64,000 nt of DNA, taken from Sphingomonas hengshuiensis (GTDB taxonomy: Bacteria; Pseudomonadota; Alphaproteobacteria; Sphingomonadales; Sphingomonadaceae). Location: the NCBI RefSeq assembly GCF_000935025.1, contig NZ_CP010836.1, positions 3,844,001 to 3,908,000 on the forward strand. Reading direction: 5' to 3'. The notes beneath the pieces were generated by a model. That model did not search any database and was not told the DNA's origin. It saw only the letters and a program-made list of their open reading frames with translations. The position numbers were made by a program, and so were the translations under genes. Shown in pieces: positions 1 through 7,504 of the stretch (its first letter is position 1; each line of letters opens with the position of its first letter).

Positions 1-191
1 CATGGCGGCGCGATGCGCGGGATGTGCGTCACCAGCGTCGTGACGACCGCGATCGTCATGCCGATCATGCCGAGCCGGTTGCCGCGCTGGCTCGACGCCG
101 GGCTCGAAAGCCCGCGCAACGCCAGGATGAAGCACACCCCGGCGACCAGATAGGCGAGCGATGCCCAGGGATTGGCAGCGACGTGTTCCAT
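1..191 (-). CDS. pntB: NAD(P) transhydrogenase subunit beta, N-terminal fragment
   Basis: This is the 5' end of the inner-membrane beta subunit of proton-translocating transhydrogenase, which couples proton entry to hydride transfer from NADH to NADP+. The reading frame starts with ATG at 191 (MEHVAANPWASLAYLVAG) and runs off the window edge, so only about 63 residues of a protein usually near 460 are visible. They form the first hydrophobic segments of the membrane domain. It follows pntAB by 25 bp in the same direction, the usual pntAA-pntAB-pntB order. Identification rests on the N-terminal pattern and on the neighbours. The NADP-binding domain lies outside the window. Confidence 0.85.
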   Translation of the reverse strand, partial: MEHVAANPWASLAYLVAGVCFILALRGLSSPASSQRGNRLGMIGMTIAVVTTLVTHIPRIAPP

Positions 192-216
192 GCTCAGCAG
201 TCTCCCCGGCGGCGCA

Positions 217-510
217 TCAACGCACCTTCTTCTTGTACATCGCCAGCATCCGCGCCGTGACCGCGAAGCCCCCGAAAATATTGATGCTGGCCAGCACCAC
301 CGCGAGCAGCCCCAGCCACTTCGAAATAGCACCCCCCGCCCCGATCCCGCTCGCCGCGCTGGCGATCAGCGCGCCGACGATGATGACCGAGGAAATCGCG
401 TTGGTCACCGCCATCAGCGGCGTGTGCAGCGCGGGGGTGACCGACCAGACCACGTAATAGCCCACGAAACAGGCCAGCACGAAGATCGACAGGATCGAGA
501 TGAAGTCCAT
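217..510 (-). CDS. pntAB: NAD(P) transhydrogenase subunit alpha, membrane part (alpha-2)
   Basis: A 97-residue membrane protein starting [19 protein letters not shown], with three to four hydrophobic helices and a basic C-terminus ending YKKKVR. It corresponds to the membrane-anchoring C-terminal part of PntA, which is a separate polypeptide in alphaproteobacteria. The frame is open further upstream, but the ATG at 510 is preceded by a good ribosome site (GGAG about 8 bases before it) and lies 2 bases from the stop of the DUF559 gene. It would join PntAA (1028-2149) and PntB (1-191) in one complex. Unusually, a foreign-looking gene and a repeat separate it from pntAA. Confidence 0.9.
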   Translation of the reverse strand: MDFISILSIFVLACFVGYYVVWSVTPALHTPLMAVTNAISSVIIVGALIASAASGIGAGGAISKWLGLLAVVLASINIFGGFAVTARMLAMYKKKVR

Positions 511-512
511 AT

Positions 513-881
513 TTACTCCTGATCCTCGCGCCGCAGGGCGGCGCGAGCGACGATGCCACGGACGACTGCATCGCAGTCGCGCAAAATCTCGCGGGCCGGG
601 ACTCGCAACACATCCAGGCTCCGGTCTGCAAACCATCTGTCCCGGGCCAGATCGCGTTCCGGACGGTCTCCGAACCCATGAGCCTCGCCATCAACTTCGA
701 TGATCAACCGACATTCATGGCAATAGAAATCTGCGAAAAACGGGCCTGCGGGATGCTGCTTGCGAAACTTGAACCCGCCGGGTCGCGGCTTCAGCGCCCT
801 CCACAGCAGCACTTCCGGCAGCGAAAGTTCGCGGCGCATCGTCCGCGCGCGCTGCGTGCTTCCGGCTACGCCTTGCAGCAT
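513..881 (-). CDS. DUF559 domain-containing protein (Vsr/restriction-like endonuclease fold)
   Basis: A 122-residue protein matching the DUF559 family, small proteins with a very-short-patch-repair/restriction-endonuclease-like fold. Visible family marks are the N-terminal [16 protein letters not shown], then KFRKQHP, then the [18 protein letters not shown] core (conserved D, E and D of a PD-(D/E)XK-like site) and a C-terminal [10 protein letters not shown] strand. Biochemical function is not established for the family. It sits inside the pnt operon between pntAA and pntAB. Its start lies 4 bp from a palindromic repeat whose terminal AGGGGAGGATT supplies the ribosome-binding site. This looks like a repeat-plus-gene cassette inserted into a conserved operon. 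Confidence 0.8.
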   Translation of the reverse strand: MLQGVAGSTQRARTMRRELSLPEVLLWRALKPRPGGFKFRKQHPAGPFFADFYCHECRLIIEVDGEAHGFGDRPERDLARDRWFADRSLDVLRVPAREILRDCDAVVRGIVARAALRREDQE

Positions 882-884
882 TCA

Positions 885-1025
885 AATCCTCCCCTGAAAG
901 GGGAGGGGGACCGCGCCGAAGGCGTGGTGGAGGGGTATTCCGGTCGCAGCGAAGGGCCCACGCCCCGAGCGGCGACACCCCTCCGTCGCGCTAGCGCGCG
1001 CCACCTCCCCTTGCAGGGGAGGATT
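885..1025. repeat. Palindromic intergenic repeat with CTCCCCT/AGGGGAG ends
   Basis: A 141-bp element bounded by the inverted repeat AATCCTCCCCT (885-895) and AGGGGAGGATT (1015-1025). It contains a hairpin at each end (around 889-905 and 1004-1022) and an internal pair (GGAGGGGT near 931-938 with ACCCCTCC at 976-983). It fills the whole gap between the end of pntAA and the start of the DUF559 gene and supplies the DUF559 Shine-Dalgarno sequence. I infer that it is a dispersed repeat. Only this copy is in the window. Confidence 0.7.
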
Positions 1026-1027
1026 GG

Positions 1028-2149
1028 TCACGAAACCAACCTCTCATGAACCACCTTGCCGCCCTGCGTCACCCGCACGGCGTTGCCGATTTCCTCGTCG
1101 AGCACCGGCTTGCCCGCTTCCTTGTCCCAGAAGGCGCTGAGGAAGTTGAACAGGTTGCGCGCGAACAACGCGCTCGCGTCCGCCGACAGCCGGCTCGGCA
1201 CGTTGCGGTGGCCGACGATCCGGACGCCGCTAACCGTCACGACTTCGCCCGCGACTGCGCCTTCGACATTGCCGCCCTGCTCCACCGCCAGATCGACGAT
1301 GACGCTGCCCGGCTTCATGCTCGCGACCTGCGCCGCCGAGATCAGCCGAGGCGCCGGGCGTCCCGGAATCAGCGCCGTCGTGATGACGATGTCCTGCTTG
1401 GCGATGTGCGCCGAAACCAGCTCGGCCTGTGCCGCCTTATATTCGTCCGACATTTCGGTGGCATAGCCGCCGCTGCCTTCGCCTTCGATGCCGGCCACCT
1501 TCTCGACGAAGATCGGCTTGGCGCCCAGCGAGAGGATCTGTTCCCTGGTCGCGGCGCGCACGTCGGTAGCGGAGACCTGTGCGCCCAGCCGCCGCGCGGT
1601 CGCGATCGCCTGGAGCCCGGCGACGCCCACGCCCATCACCAACACCTTGGCCGCGCTCACCGTGCCCGCTGCGGTCATCATCATCGGGAACGCACGATCA
1701 TATTCGGCGGCGGCGTCGAGCACCGCCTTGTACCCCGACAGGTTCGACTGCGACGACAGGATGTCCATCGACTGGGCGCGGGTGATTCGCGGCATGAATT
1801 CCATCGCCAGCGCCTCCGCGCCGAGCGCGGCGTAGCGATCGATCCGCGCGCGCTCCCCGAAGGGATTGAGCCCAGCGACGATCCACGCCCCCGGCGCGAG
1901 TCCGCCGAGCGTATCGGGATCGGGGCCCTGCACGCCCAGCACGATCCCGGCATCCGCAAGCACCTCCGCGCGGCCGGCGACGGTTGCGCCGACATCGGCA
2001 TAGGCATGGTCGGCGATCGAGGCGCCGGCGCCCGCGCCGACCTCCACCGCCACCTGCGCGCCGAGCCCGATGAACTTCTTGACGGTCTCGGGAGTCGCGG
2101 AAACGCGCCGCTCCCCCGCGACCGTCTCCTTGAGCACCGCGATCTTCAC
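1028..2149 (-). CDS. pntAA: NAD(P) transhydrogenase subunit alpha, soluble NAD-binding part (alpha-1)
   Basis: A 373-residue soluble subunit that binds NAD(H) in the cytoplasm and passes hydride to the NADP(H) domain of PntB. It begins MKIAVLKETVAGERR, the alanine-dehydrogenase/PntA N-terminal signature, and has the Rossmann motif GVGVAGLQAIATARRLG around residues 173-190. Length is normal for the split form. The start codon is GTG at 2149. Two bases upstream ends the tiny oxidase subunit IV gene, so the two are co-transcribed. Downstream, a palindromic repeat and a DUF559 gene intervene before pntAB. Confidence 0.93.
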   Translation of the reverse strand: MKIAVLKETVAGERRVSATPETVKKFIGLGAQVAVEVGAGAGASIADHAYADVGATVAGRAEVLADAGIVLGVQGPDPDTLGGLAPGAWIVAGLNPFGERARIDRYAALGAEALAMEFMPRITRAQSMDILSSQSNLSGYKAVLDAAAEYDRAFPMMMTAAGTVSAAKVLVMGVGVAGLQAIATARRLGAQVSATDVRAATREQILSLGAKPIFVEKVAGIEGEGSGGYATEMSDEYKAAQAELVSAHIAKQDIVITTALIPGRPAPRLISAAQVASMKPGSVIVDLAVEQGGNVEGAVAGEVVTVSGVRIVGHRNVPSRLSADASALFARNLFNFLSAFWDKEAGKPVLDEEIGNAVRVTQGGKVVHERLVS

Positions 2150-2150
2150 G

Positions 2151-2288
2151 TCAGCTGGCGATCAGGAAGACGACGAACGCGGCAATCAGGGCGACGCCGA
2201 CGGTGCCCCATTTCATCATGCTGGTAAAACCCGCCCAGGTCGCTTCATGCGCCTGCAGATCCGCGTTGTTATTGCCGGTGTCGGCCAT
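2151..2288 (-). CDS. aa3-type cytochrome c oxidase subunit IV (small)
   Basis: A 45-residue peptide (MADTGNNNADLQAHEATW, then one C-terminal membrane helix ending VVFLIAS). This is the pattern of the bacterial aa3-type oxidase subunit IV family: a short polar N-terminus with H-x-x-T-W, followed by a single transmembrane helix. In Paracoccus and Rhodobacter oxidases the equivalent is a non-essential accessory chain. In many alphaproteobacteria the gene lies directly before pntAA, as here with a 1-bp gap. It is the first gene of the visible minus-strand operon. Confidence 0.8.
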   Translation of the reverse strand: MADTGNNNADLQAHEATWAGFTSMMKWGTVGVALIAAFVVFLIAS

Positions 2289-2450
2289 GCCAGTATTTCC
2301 CCTGAACGGTGTCGGCGGACCTTAACCGCGGTAATGCATCCTCTTCAAGCCCGCGGCGCCCAAAGAGACTTGCGGCAAGCTTAAGCCTGCCTTTACCCCT
2401 GTCCGCTACCAAGGGCGACCTGAATTGGGACAACGGGGACAGGAAAAGCG

Positions 2451-3878
2451 ATGACGCGCAATGGCCAGCGCCTCCTGATGCTGATCGACGACGAGCCGGC
2501 GCAACGCCGGCTGGTCGCCGCAATCGCTGCGCGCCGCGGCTGGCGGACGCTGTTCGCGGGCGAGGGCGAAGTCGCGATCGCGACGCTTGGCACGCCAGAC
2601 GGGATGGCGCTCGACGCGGTGATTCTCGACCATGCGTCGTCCGACGCCGACGCCGCCGAGCTGATCGCCGAGCTGCGCGCGCAGCGTCCGCAGCTGCCGC
2701 TGCTCGTGCTCACCGCCAATGGCTCGGTCGCCTCCGCCGTCAGCGCGATGCGCGCGGGTGCGACCGATTTCCTGGTCAAGCCGATCGCCGCCGAGCGCCT
2801 GCTCGCGGCGCTGGAGGCCGCAGTCGGCGGCAAGACCTCGGGCGAGCTGCGGCCGCTGACCGAAAAGCTGACGGCACTCCTCGGCTTTGACGAGATCGTC
2901 GGATCGGCGCCGCAATTCCGCGCCGCGCTGGCGATCGCGGCGAAAGCGGCACGCGCGCGCATTCCGGTGCTGATCGAAGGCGAAAGCGGAGTCGGCAAGG
3001 AAGTCATCGCCGAGGCGATCCATGCCGCGAGCCCGCGCAACAAAAAGCCGATGATCACGATCAATTGCGGCGCGATCCCCGCCAATCTGGTCGAATCGGA
3101 GCTGTTCGGGCACGAGAAAGGCGCGTTCACCGGTGCGTTCGAGCGCAAGATCGGGCGCTTTGCCGATGCCGATGGCGGCACGCTGTTCCTCGACGAAGTC
3201 GGCGAGATGCCGCTCGATGCGCAGGTCAAGCTGCTCCGCGTGCTGCAATCAGGCGAAATCCAGCCGATCGGCGCGCGCCATCCACGCGAAGTCGATGTCC
3301 GCGTGATCGCCGCGACCAACAAGACGCTGGCCGCCGAAGTCGAGGCGGGGCGGTTCCGCGAGGACCTCTATTACCGGCTCAACGTCGTCCAGGTGACGAT
3401 CCCGCCCTTGCGCGAGCGCGTCGGCGACATTCCGGCGCTGGCCCGGCACCTGCTCGCGCGAATCGCCGAACAGCCGGGCCTTCGCCCGCTCGGCATCACC
3501 GACGATGCGCTGCAACTGCTCGCCAGCTATGACTGGCCGGGCAATGTCCGCCAGCTCCAGAACGCATTGTTCCGCGCCGCCGTGCTGTGCGACGGCGACG
3601 GGCTGACGCGCCTCGACTTTCCGCAGATCGCGCAGCTTGCGGCGGGGCGCCCGCCGATCGGCGGCAATGCCAACCAGAATGCGGGCAATGCCGGGATCAC
3701 GCTGTTCCGCCCCGACGGCAATCTGCGCGCGCTCGACGAGATCGAGGCGGACGTCATCCGGCTGGCGATCGGCCATTATCGCGGGCGCATGACCGAGGTT
3801 GCGCGCCGCCTGGGGATCGGGCGATCGACGCTGTACCGCAAGCTGGGCGAGCTTGGGATCGACCAGAGCGCGGCTTAA
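2451..3878 (+). CDS. Sigma-54-dependent response regulator, NtrC/DctD type
   Basis: A 475-residue transcription activator of sigma-54 promoters. It has an N-terminal receiver domain with acidic pocket D13-D14, phospho-acceptor D60, T88 and K110. The AAA+ domain has Walker A GESGVGKE (177-184), the sigma-54 contact loop GAFTGA (224-229), Walker B GGTLFLDE and an R-finger region. A glycine/asparagine-rich linker (about 402-413) leads to a C-terminal Fis-type helix-turn-helix ([18 protein letters not shown]). An AGGAAAAG ribosome site precedes ATG 2451. No histidine kinase lies nearby, so the partner and target promoters are unknown. A palindromic repeat starts 4 bases after the stop. Confidence 0.92.
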   Translation: MTRNGQRLLMLIDDEPAQRRLVAAIAARRGWRTLFAGEGEVAIATLGTPDGMALDAVILDHASSDADAAELIAELRAQRPQLPLLVLTANGSVASAVSAMRAGATDFLVKPIAAERLLAALEAAVGGKTSGELRPLTEKLTALLGFDEIVGSAPQFRAALAIAAKAARARIPVLIEGESGVGKEVIAEAIHAASPRNKKPMITINCGAIPANLVESELFGHEKGAFTGAFERKIGRFADADGGTLFLDEVGEMPLDAQVKLLRVLQSGEIQPIGARHPREVDVRVIAATNKTLAAEVEAGRFREDLYYRLNVVQVTIPPLRERVGDIPALARHLLARIAEQPGLRPLGITDDALQLLASYDWPGNVRQLQNALFRAAVLCDGDGLTRLDFPQIAQLAAGRPPIGGNANQNAGNAGITLFRPDGNLRALDEIEADVIRLAIGHYRGRMTEVARRLGIGRSTLYRKLGELGIDQSAA

Positions 3879-3882
3879 CCGC

Positions 3883-4029
3883 CCGTTTGGAAATTCGCGA
3901 AAGAGCGAATTTCAGCGCGGCACCGGCCCGCTCCCCCACCCGGCCACCCAACGGCAGTGTATTCTATGGGTGGCCGGGTGGGGGAGCGGGCCGGTGCCGC
4001 GAAATGCGCTTCGGCGCATTTCCAAACGG
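3883..4029. repeat. 147-bp three-hairpin palindromic element, copy 1
   Basis: Outer ends are the exact inverted repeat CCGTTTGG (3883-3890) and CCAAACGG (4022-4029). Inside are hairpin A (AAATTCGC/GCGAATTT, about 3890-3913), a perfect 30-bp central stem (3920-3949 pairing with 3968-3997, loop 3950-3967), and hairpin B (GAAATGCG/CGCATTTC, about 4000-4022). It lies between convergent genes, 4 bases after the stop of the response regulator and 4 before the stop of cytochrome b561. It may act as a bidirectional terminator. Related copies are at 5893-6039 (inverted) and 13573-13719. Confidence 0.9.
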
Positions 4030-4033
4030 CCTC

Positions 4034-4597
4034 TTAATCCCGCCGCCGCCACATGGGCACCACCGGCAGCATCCGGTGCAGCACCCAATCGCGGTTGAGG
4101 AAATGATGCTTGAGCGCGCCCAGCACATGGAGCGCGAGCACGACGTAAATCGCCTTGACCAGCAGCTTGTGGATGCCACCCAGTTGCTCGCCTGCGGCTT
4201 GCGATTCGGCGATCGGCAAATTGCCGACGGGGAATAGCCCGAACCAGTCGGTGGCCGGCGCGCCGCCCGCCGACGCCGCCGCCCAGCCCAATAGCGGCAC
4301 CGAGAGCGTCAGCGCGTAAAAGGCGATATGCGTGCCGCGCGCCAACACGCGCTCCCACGTCGCCATGTTCGCCGGAAAGGGCGGCCAGCGATGCGTGAGG
4401 CGCCATCCGATCCGCGCGAGCGTTAGCACCAGAATCGTGATCCCCAGCGATTTGTGGAGCGCGAAATGCCCGAGCTTGGCCGGGCCGCTAGCATCCTCCA
4501 TCCATCCGCCAACCGTGGCATTGGTGAAGATCAGGACGAAGATCGTCCAGTGGAGCAGGATCGAGACCGTCGAATAGCGGCGTTCATTCTCGCGCAT
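4034..4597 (-). CDS. Cytochrome b561 family protein
   Basis: A 187-residue di-heme inner-membrane electron carrier of the bacterial b561 (YodB/CybB) type. Four transmembrane helices are visible. Candidate heme ligands are the histidines in ILLHWTIF, HFALHKSLG, GTHIAFYAL and IHKLLVKAIYVVLALHVLGALKHH. The frame is open upstream, but the ATG at 4597 (MRENERRYSTVSILLHW) gives the normal family length and N-terminus. Such proteins are thought to pass electrons from quinol, or superoxide from the periplasm, across the membrane. It is divergent from the exported oxidoreductase at 4705, with a 107-bp shared upstream region. Confidence 0.88.
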   Translation of the reverse strand: MRENERRYSTVSILLHWTIFVLIFTNATVGGWMEDASGPAKLGHFALHKSLGITILVLTLARIGWRLTHRWPPFPANMATWERVLARGTHIAFYALTLSVPLLGWAAASAGGAPATDWFGLFPVGNLPIAESQAAGEQLGGIHKLLVKAIYVVLALHVLGALKHHFLNRDWVLHRMLPVVPMWRRRD

Positions 4598-4637
4598 ACA
4601 CCCTGCTCCCTTTGCGCCAATTAAGACCATAGCGATG

Positions 4638-4666
4638 CTGGCGGGAAATCGATCCCTGGCTATACT
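4638..4666 (+). promoter_or_regulatory. Possible promoter of the Gfo/Idh oxidoreductase gene
   Basis: TATACT (4661-4666) is a good -10-like hexamer in an otherwise GC-rich divergent gap. A weak -35-like CTGGCG (4638-4643) lies 17 bp upstream. The downstream gene starts at 4705 behind AAGGAGAG. This is pattern reading only. Confidence 0.3.
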
Positions 4667-4704
4667 CCGGCAAAAGCGGGGAATCGCCCACAAGGAGAGT
4701 TGCC

Positions 4705-5889
4705 ATGGCCGATTTGTCCCGACGCGCGCTGATCGAACTGGGTCTTGCCGGCGCCGTCGCCGCCCCCGGACTTGCGCGGGCCGCCGCTCCCGCACTGCCG
4801 CCGCTGCCCGAGGACAAGAAGCTGGGCTATGCGCTGGTCGGGCTGGGCAAGCTGTCGCAAGGGCAGCTCGTGCCGGGGCTCAAGGCCGCGCGCGGCGCGA
4901 AGCTCACCGCGCTGGTCAGCGGCGACAAGGCCAAGGCGACGCGGATTGCGGAGGCCAATGGCATCGCGGCGGACGCGATCTATGACTATGCCGGGTTCGA
5001 CCGGATCGCGAACGATGCGCGGATCGACATCGTGTACATCGTGCTGCCCAATTCGATGCACGCCGAATACACGATCCGCGCGCTCAAGGCGGGCAAGCAT
5101 GTGCTGTGCGAGAAGCCGATGGCGACCAGCGCCGCCGACTGCGAGGCGATGATCGCCGCCGCGCGCAACGCCGATCGCAAGCTGATGATCGCCTATCGCT
5201 GTCACTATGAGCCGCATAATCTGGAGGCGATGCGCCGGATCCGGTCGGGGCAATATGGCAAGCCCAAGTTGGTCGTCACCGACATGAGCCGCCAGTCGAC
5301 GCTGTCCGATCCCTCCGACGCATGGCGGCTCGACGCGAAGCTGTCCGGCGGCGGGGCGCTGGCGGACATGGGGGTCTATGGCATCAATGGCGCGCGCTAT
5401 CTGCTCAACGAGGAGCCGGTCGAAGTCCGCGCCTGGGCGCAGACCGACCGGAGCGACCCGCGCTTCCGCGAAGTCGAGGATTTGATCGCGTGGCAGTTCA
5501 AATTCCCCTCGGGCGCGATCGCCAACGGATCGACCAGCTTCGGCGTGGTGGGGGCGATGCGGTTCGACGTCTATTGTGAGCGCGGGCGGCTGCGCGGCGA
5601 TCCGGGGGCCTATTATGGCGGCAACCGGCTGGACGTGTTCGGCGGGCCGGGACAGGGGCCGGTGGAGCTGCCCGACATCGACCAGTTCGCGCGCGAGATG
5701 GACTGGATGGCGGACGTGGTGCGCGGCACCGTACCGCTGGTGACTCCCGGCGAAGAGGGATTGCAGGACGTGCGGCTGATCGAGGCGATCCTGCAATCGG
5801 TGGCAAAGGGCGGCGCGACGGTGAAGACCGACTGGGGCTATAAGCGCGCGTTCGATCCGGGCGCGGTGGTGCCGGTACTGCCGGCGTAG
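4705..5889 (+). CDS. Exported Gfo/Idh/MocA-family oxidoreductase (glucose-fructose oxidoreductase-like)
   Basis: A 394-residue NAD(P)-dependent sugar oxidoreductase. The N-terminus MADLSRRALIELGLAGAVAA is a twin-arginine signal followed by an ARA cleavage region, so the enzyme is probably exported folded with its cofactor, as for Zymomonas glucose-fructose oxidoreductase. The Rossmann fold starts at GYALVGLGKLSQGQ (41-54). CEKPMA (135-140) carries the family's conserved lysine, and GGGALADMGVYGIN is the C-terminal domain signature. The ribosome site AAGGAGAG precedes ATG 4705. The substrate cannot be named from sequence. The gene stands alone, and its stop is followed after 3 bases by a palindromic repeat. 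Confidence 0.88.
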   Translation: MADLSRRALIELGLAGAVAAPGLARAAAPALPPLPEDKKLGYALVGLGKLSQGQLVPGLKAARGAKLTALVSGDKAKATRIAEANGIAADAIYDYAGFDRIANDARIDIVYIVLPNSMHAEYTIRALKAGKHVLCEKPMATSAADCEAMIAAARNADRKLMIAYRCHYEPHNLEAMRRIRSGQYGKPKLVVTDMSRQSTLSDPSDAWRLDAKLSGGGALADMGVYGINGARYLLNEEPVEVRAWAQTDRSDPRFREVEDLIAWQFKFPSGAIANGSTSFGVVGAMRFDVYCERGRLRGDPGAYYGGNRLDVFGGPGQGPVELPDIDQFAREMDWMADVVRGTVPLVTPGEEGLQDVRLIEAILQSVAKGGATVKTDWGYKRAFDPGAVVPVLPA

Positions 5890-5892
5890 GCT

Positions 5893-6039
5893 CCTGTTTG
5901 GAAATGCGCCAAGGCGCATTTCGCGGTGCCGGCCCGCTCCCCCACCCGGCCACCCGACGACAATATTCTAGGGGTGGCCGGGCGGGGGAGCGGGCCGGCA
6001 CCGCCTTGAAATTCGCTCTTTCGCGAATTTTCAAACAGG
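5893..6039. repeat. 147-bp three-hairpin palindromic element, copy 2 (inverted orientation)
   Basis: Same element as at 3883-4029 but reversed: hairpin B comes first (about 5900-5922), then the central stem (5924-5955 pairing with 5972-6003, one mismatch), then hairpin A (about 6008-6032). Ends are CCTGTTTG and CAAACAGG, a compensatory change relative to copy 1 that keeps base pairing. It fills the gap between the convergent stops of the Gfo/Idh gene (5889) and the CDF transporter (6043), with 3 bases left on each side. Confidence 0.9.
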
Positions 6040-6042
6040 TGC

Positions 6043-6999
6043 TCAGCCGAGCGGGACCGCGTCGATGGCGTTTTCCGCCTTTTCGGGGCGGATATAGATT
6101 GAGCGCAGTTGCGGCGACTGTGCCTTTAGCCGCTGTTCGAGCCGCTCGATCAGCGTCTCCGCCTCCCCCATCGGCAGCGTGTCGACAAAGTCGGCGCTGA
6201 TCGCGACGAACACCGCGTCGGGCGCACTGTGGACGGTGCGGACATGGTTGACGGCGGTGATCAGCGGCTCGGCCTCCAGCGTCGCGCGGATCGCCGCGAC
6301 CAGCGCGGGGTCCGCGCGTTCGCCGATCAGCAGCCCCTTCGCCTCGCGCGCCAGCAGCATCGCGACGCCCGCCAGGATTGCGCCGATCACGATCGAGGCC
6401 CAGCCGTCGATCCGCGAATCATTCCAGTAATGACTCGCCCAGATCCCGGTCCCGGCGACCACCAGCCCCGCCAGCGCCGCCGAATCCTCGAACAGCACGA
6501 TGAACCCCGCCGGGTCCTTCGAATCACGCACCGCCGCCCACCAGCGAAGCGCGCCCTTGGCCTTGCCGAATTCGCGGAGCGCGATGCCCCAGCTCGTCCC
6601 CTCCAGCACCAGCGCGATGCCGAGGACGATGTAATTCACCAGCGGACTATGCATCTCCTCGGGCTCGGCGATGTGCTGGAGCCCTTCATAGATCGATACC
6701 GTCGCGCCCAGCCCGAAGATCAGGATCGCGACGACGAACGCCCAGAAATACAGCTCGCGGCCATAGCCGAAGGGATGGAGCGCATCGGGCGCGCGCCGGG
6801 CGCGGTGCTGGCCATAGAGGAGCAGGCCCTGGTTGCCGGTATCGACGAGGCTGTGGACGCCCTCGGTCAGCATCGACGACGAACCCGTGAACGCCGCCGC
6901 GATGAATTTCGCGACGGCGATCCCGAGATTCGCCAGCAATGCGGCGTAGATCACGATGTTGGCGCGCCAGCCCTCGCCGGCGCTGGGGGCCTTGGACAC
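6043..6999 (-). CDS. Cation diffusion facilitator family transporter (ZnT9-like subgroup)
   Basis: A 318-residue inner-membrane metal/proton antiporter. Transmembrane helices occupy the first two thirds, with the conserved TM2 motif SSMLTEGVHSLVDTGNQ (H and D are metal ligands) and an acidic TM5 (FEDSAALAGL). A cytoplasmic C-terminal domain of about 95 residues (ALVAAIRATLEAEPLITAV) follows. The pattern resembles the ZnT9/YdfM-like branch, often annotated for Zn, Fe or Co/Ni. Substrate is not decidable here. The start is GTG 6999, 6 bases after the stop of the upstream hypothetical gene, so the two are probably one transcript. It is convergent with the Gfo/Idh gene. Confidence 0.88.
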   Translation of the reverse strand: MSKAPSAGEGWRANIVIYAALLANLGIAVAKFIAAAFTGSSSMLTEGVHSLVDTGNQGLLLYGQHRARRAPDALHPFGYGRELYFWAFVVAILIFGLGATVSIYEGLQHIAEPEEMHSPLVNYIVLGIALVLEGTSWGIALREFGKAKGALRWWAAVRDSKDPAGFIVLFEDSAALAGLVVAGTGIWASHYWNDSRIDGWASIVIGAILAGVAMLLAREAKGLLIGERADPALVAAIRATLEAEPLITAVNHVRTVHSAPDAVFVAISADFVDTLPMGEAETLIERLEQRLKAQSPQLRSIYIRPEKAENAIDAVPLG

Positions 7000-7005
7000 C
7001 TTAGG

Positions 7006-7368
7006 TCAGTTCAGCCCGATCTTCGAAAGAATCTTGCCCAGCACTCCCTTGTTCCCCGCCGCGCCCGCGGCATTGGACGCGAGCTTCTTCTCGGCGGCGG
7101 CATTGTAGCCCGAGCTTTCGGGCGGCTGGTTGTTGTGGATCGGCTGAGTCGAGGCGGGCGGGTCCGACGCGTCCATCGATTCGTCGAGCGCGCGGTCGAG
7201 CCGCGCTTCCTTGCTCTCGGGGTTACGCTCGAGCCGCTCGACGATCGAGCGGTCGGTGCCGGCATCGGCGGAGCCGGACGCGCCCTTGCGCTCGGGACGG
7301 GCTTCGGATTCCGGGCCGGGGGCGACCGACATGCGGTCCAGCGCGGGGTCGATCGGGTTGGCAGTCAT
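7006..7368 (-). CDS. Hypothetical hydrophilic protein
   Basis: A 120-residue protein that I do not recognise. It is rich in A, S, E, D and R, has no membrane segment, and is probably largely disordered. A repetitive charged middle (ERLERNPESKEARLDRALDE) is followed by a Pro/Asn/Gln stretch and a short amphipathic C-terminal tail (KGVLGKILSKIGLN). It starts with ATG behind a GGAGAG site. It lies directly upstream of the CDF transporter with a 6-bp gap, so it is likely co-expressed. Confidence 0.6.
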   Translation of the reverse strand: MTANPIDPALDRMSVAPGPESEARPERKGASGSADAGTDRSIVERLERNPESKEARLDRALDESMDASDPPASTQPIHNNQPPESSGYNAAAEKKLASNAAGAAGNKGVLGKILSKIGLN

Positions 7369-7440
7369 GATTCACTCTCCTGAGCGTTGCCCTGCTGTAA
7401 CGACCCGTGACGGAGTCGCGTTCCCGCGCGATCTGCGCCC

Positions 7441-7478
7441 CCAAACAAAAACGGCCCGGCGAGTGGATCGCCGGGCCG
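7441..7478 (-). terminator. Rho-independent terminator of the Bax-inhibitor gene
   Basis: Read on the minus strand, an 11-bp perfect GC-rich stem (7468-7478 with 7452-7462, 5-base loop) is followed by a T-rich run (complement of 7441-7451). It lies 27 bases beyond the stop of the 7505-8272 gene. Confidence 0.85.
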
Positions 7479-7504
7479 CTGATTTCTGCTTGTTTTTGCA
7501 GGCT

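Noticed and set aside
513..636. Longer versions of pntAB extending to 636
   Set aside because: The extension overlaps the DUF559 gene, while the ATG at 510 has a ribosome site and gives the family length.
3129..3134. ACCGGT inside the response regulator gene
   Set aside because: It encodes part of the GAFTGA loop and the flanks do not match the operator set. The hexamer alone is common in GC-rich DNA.
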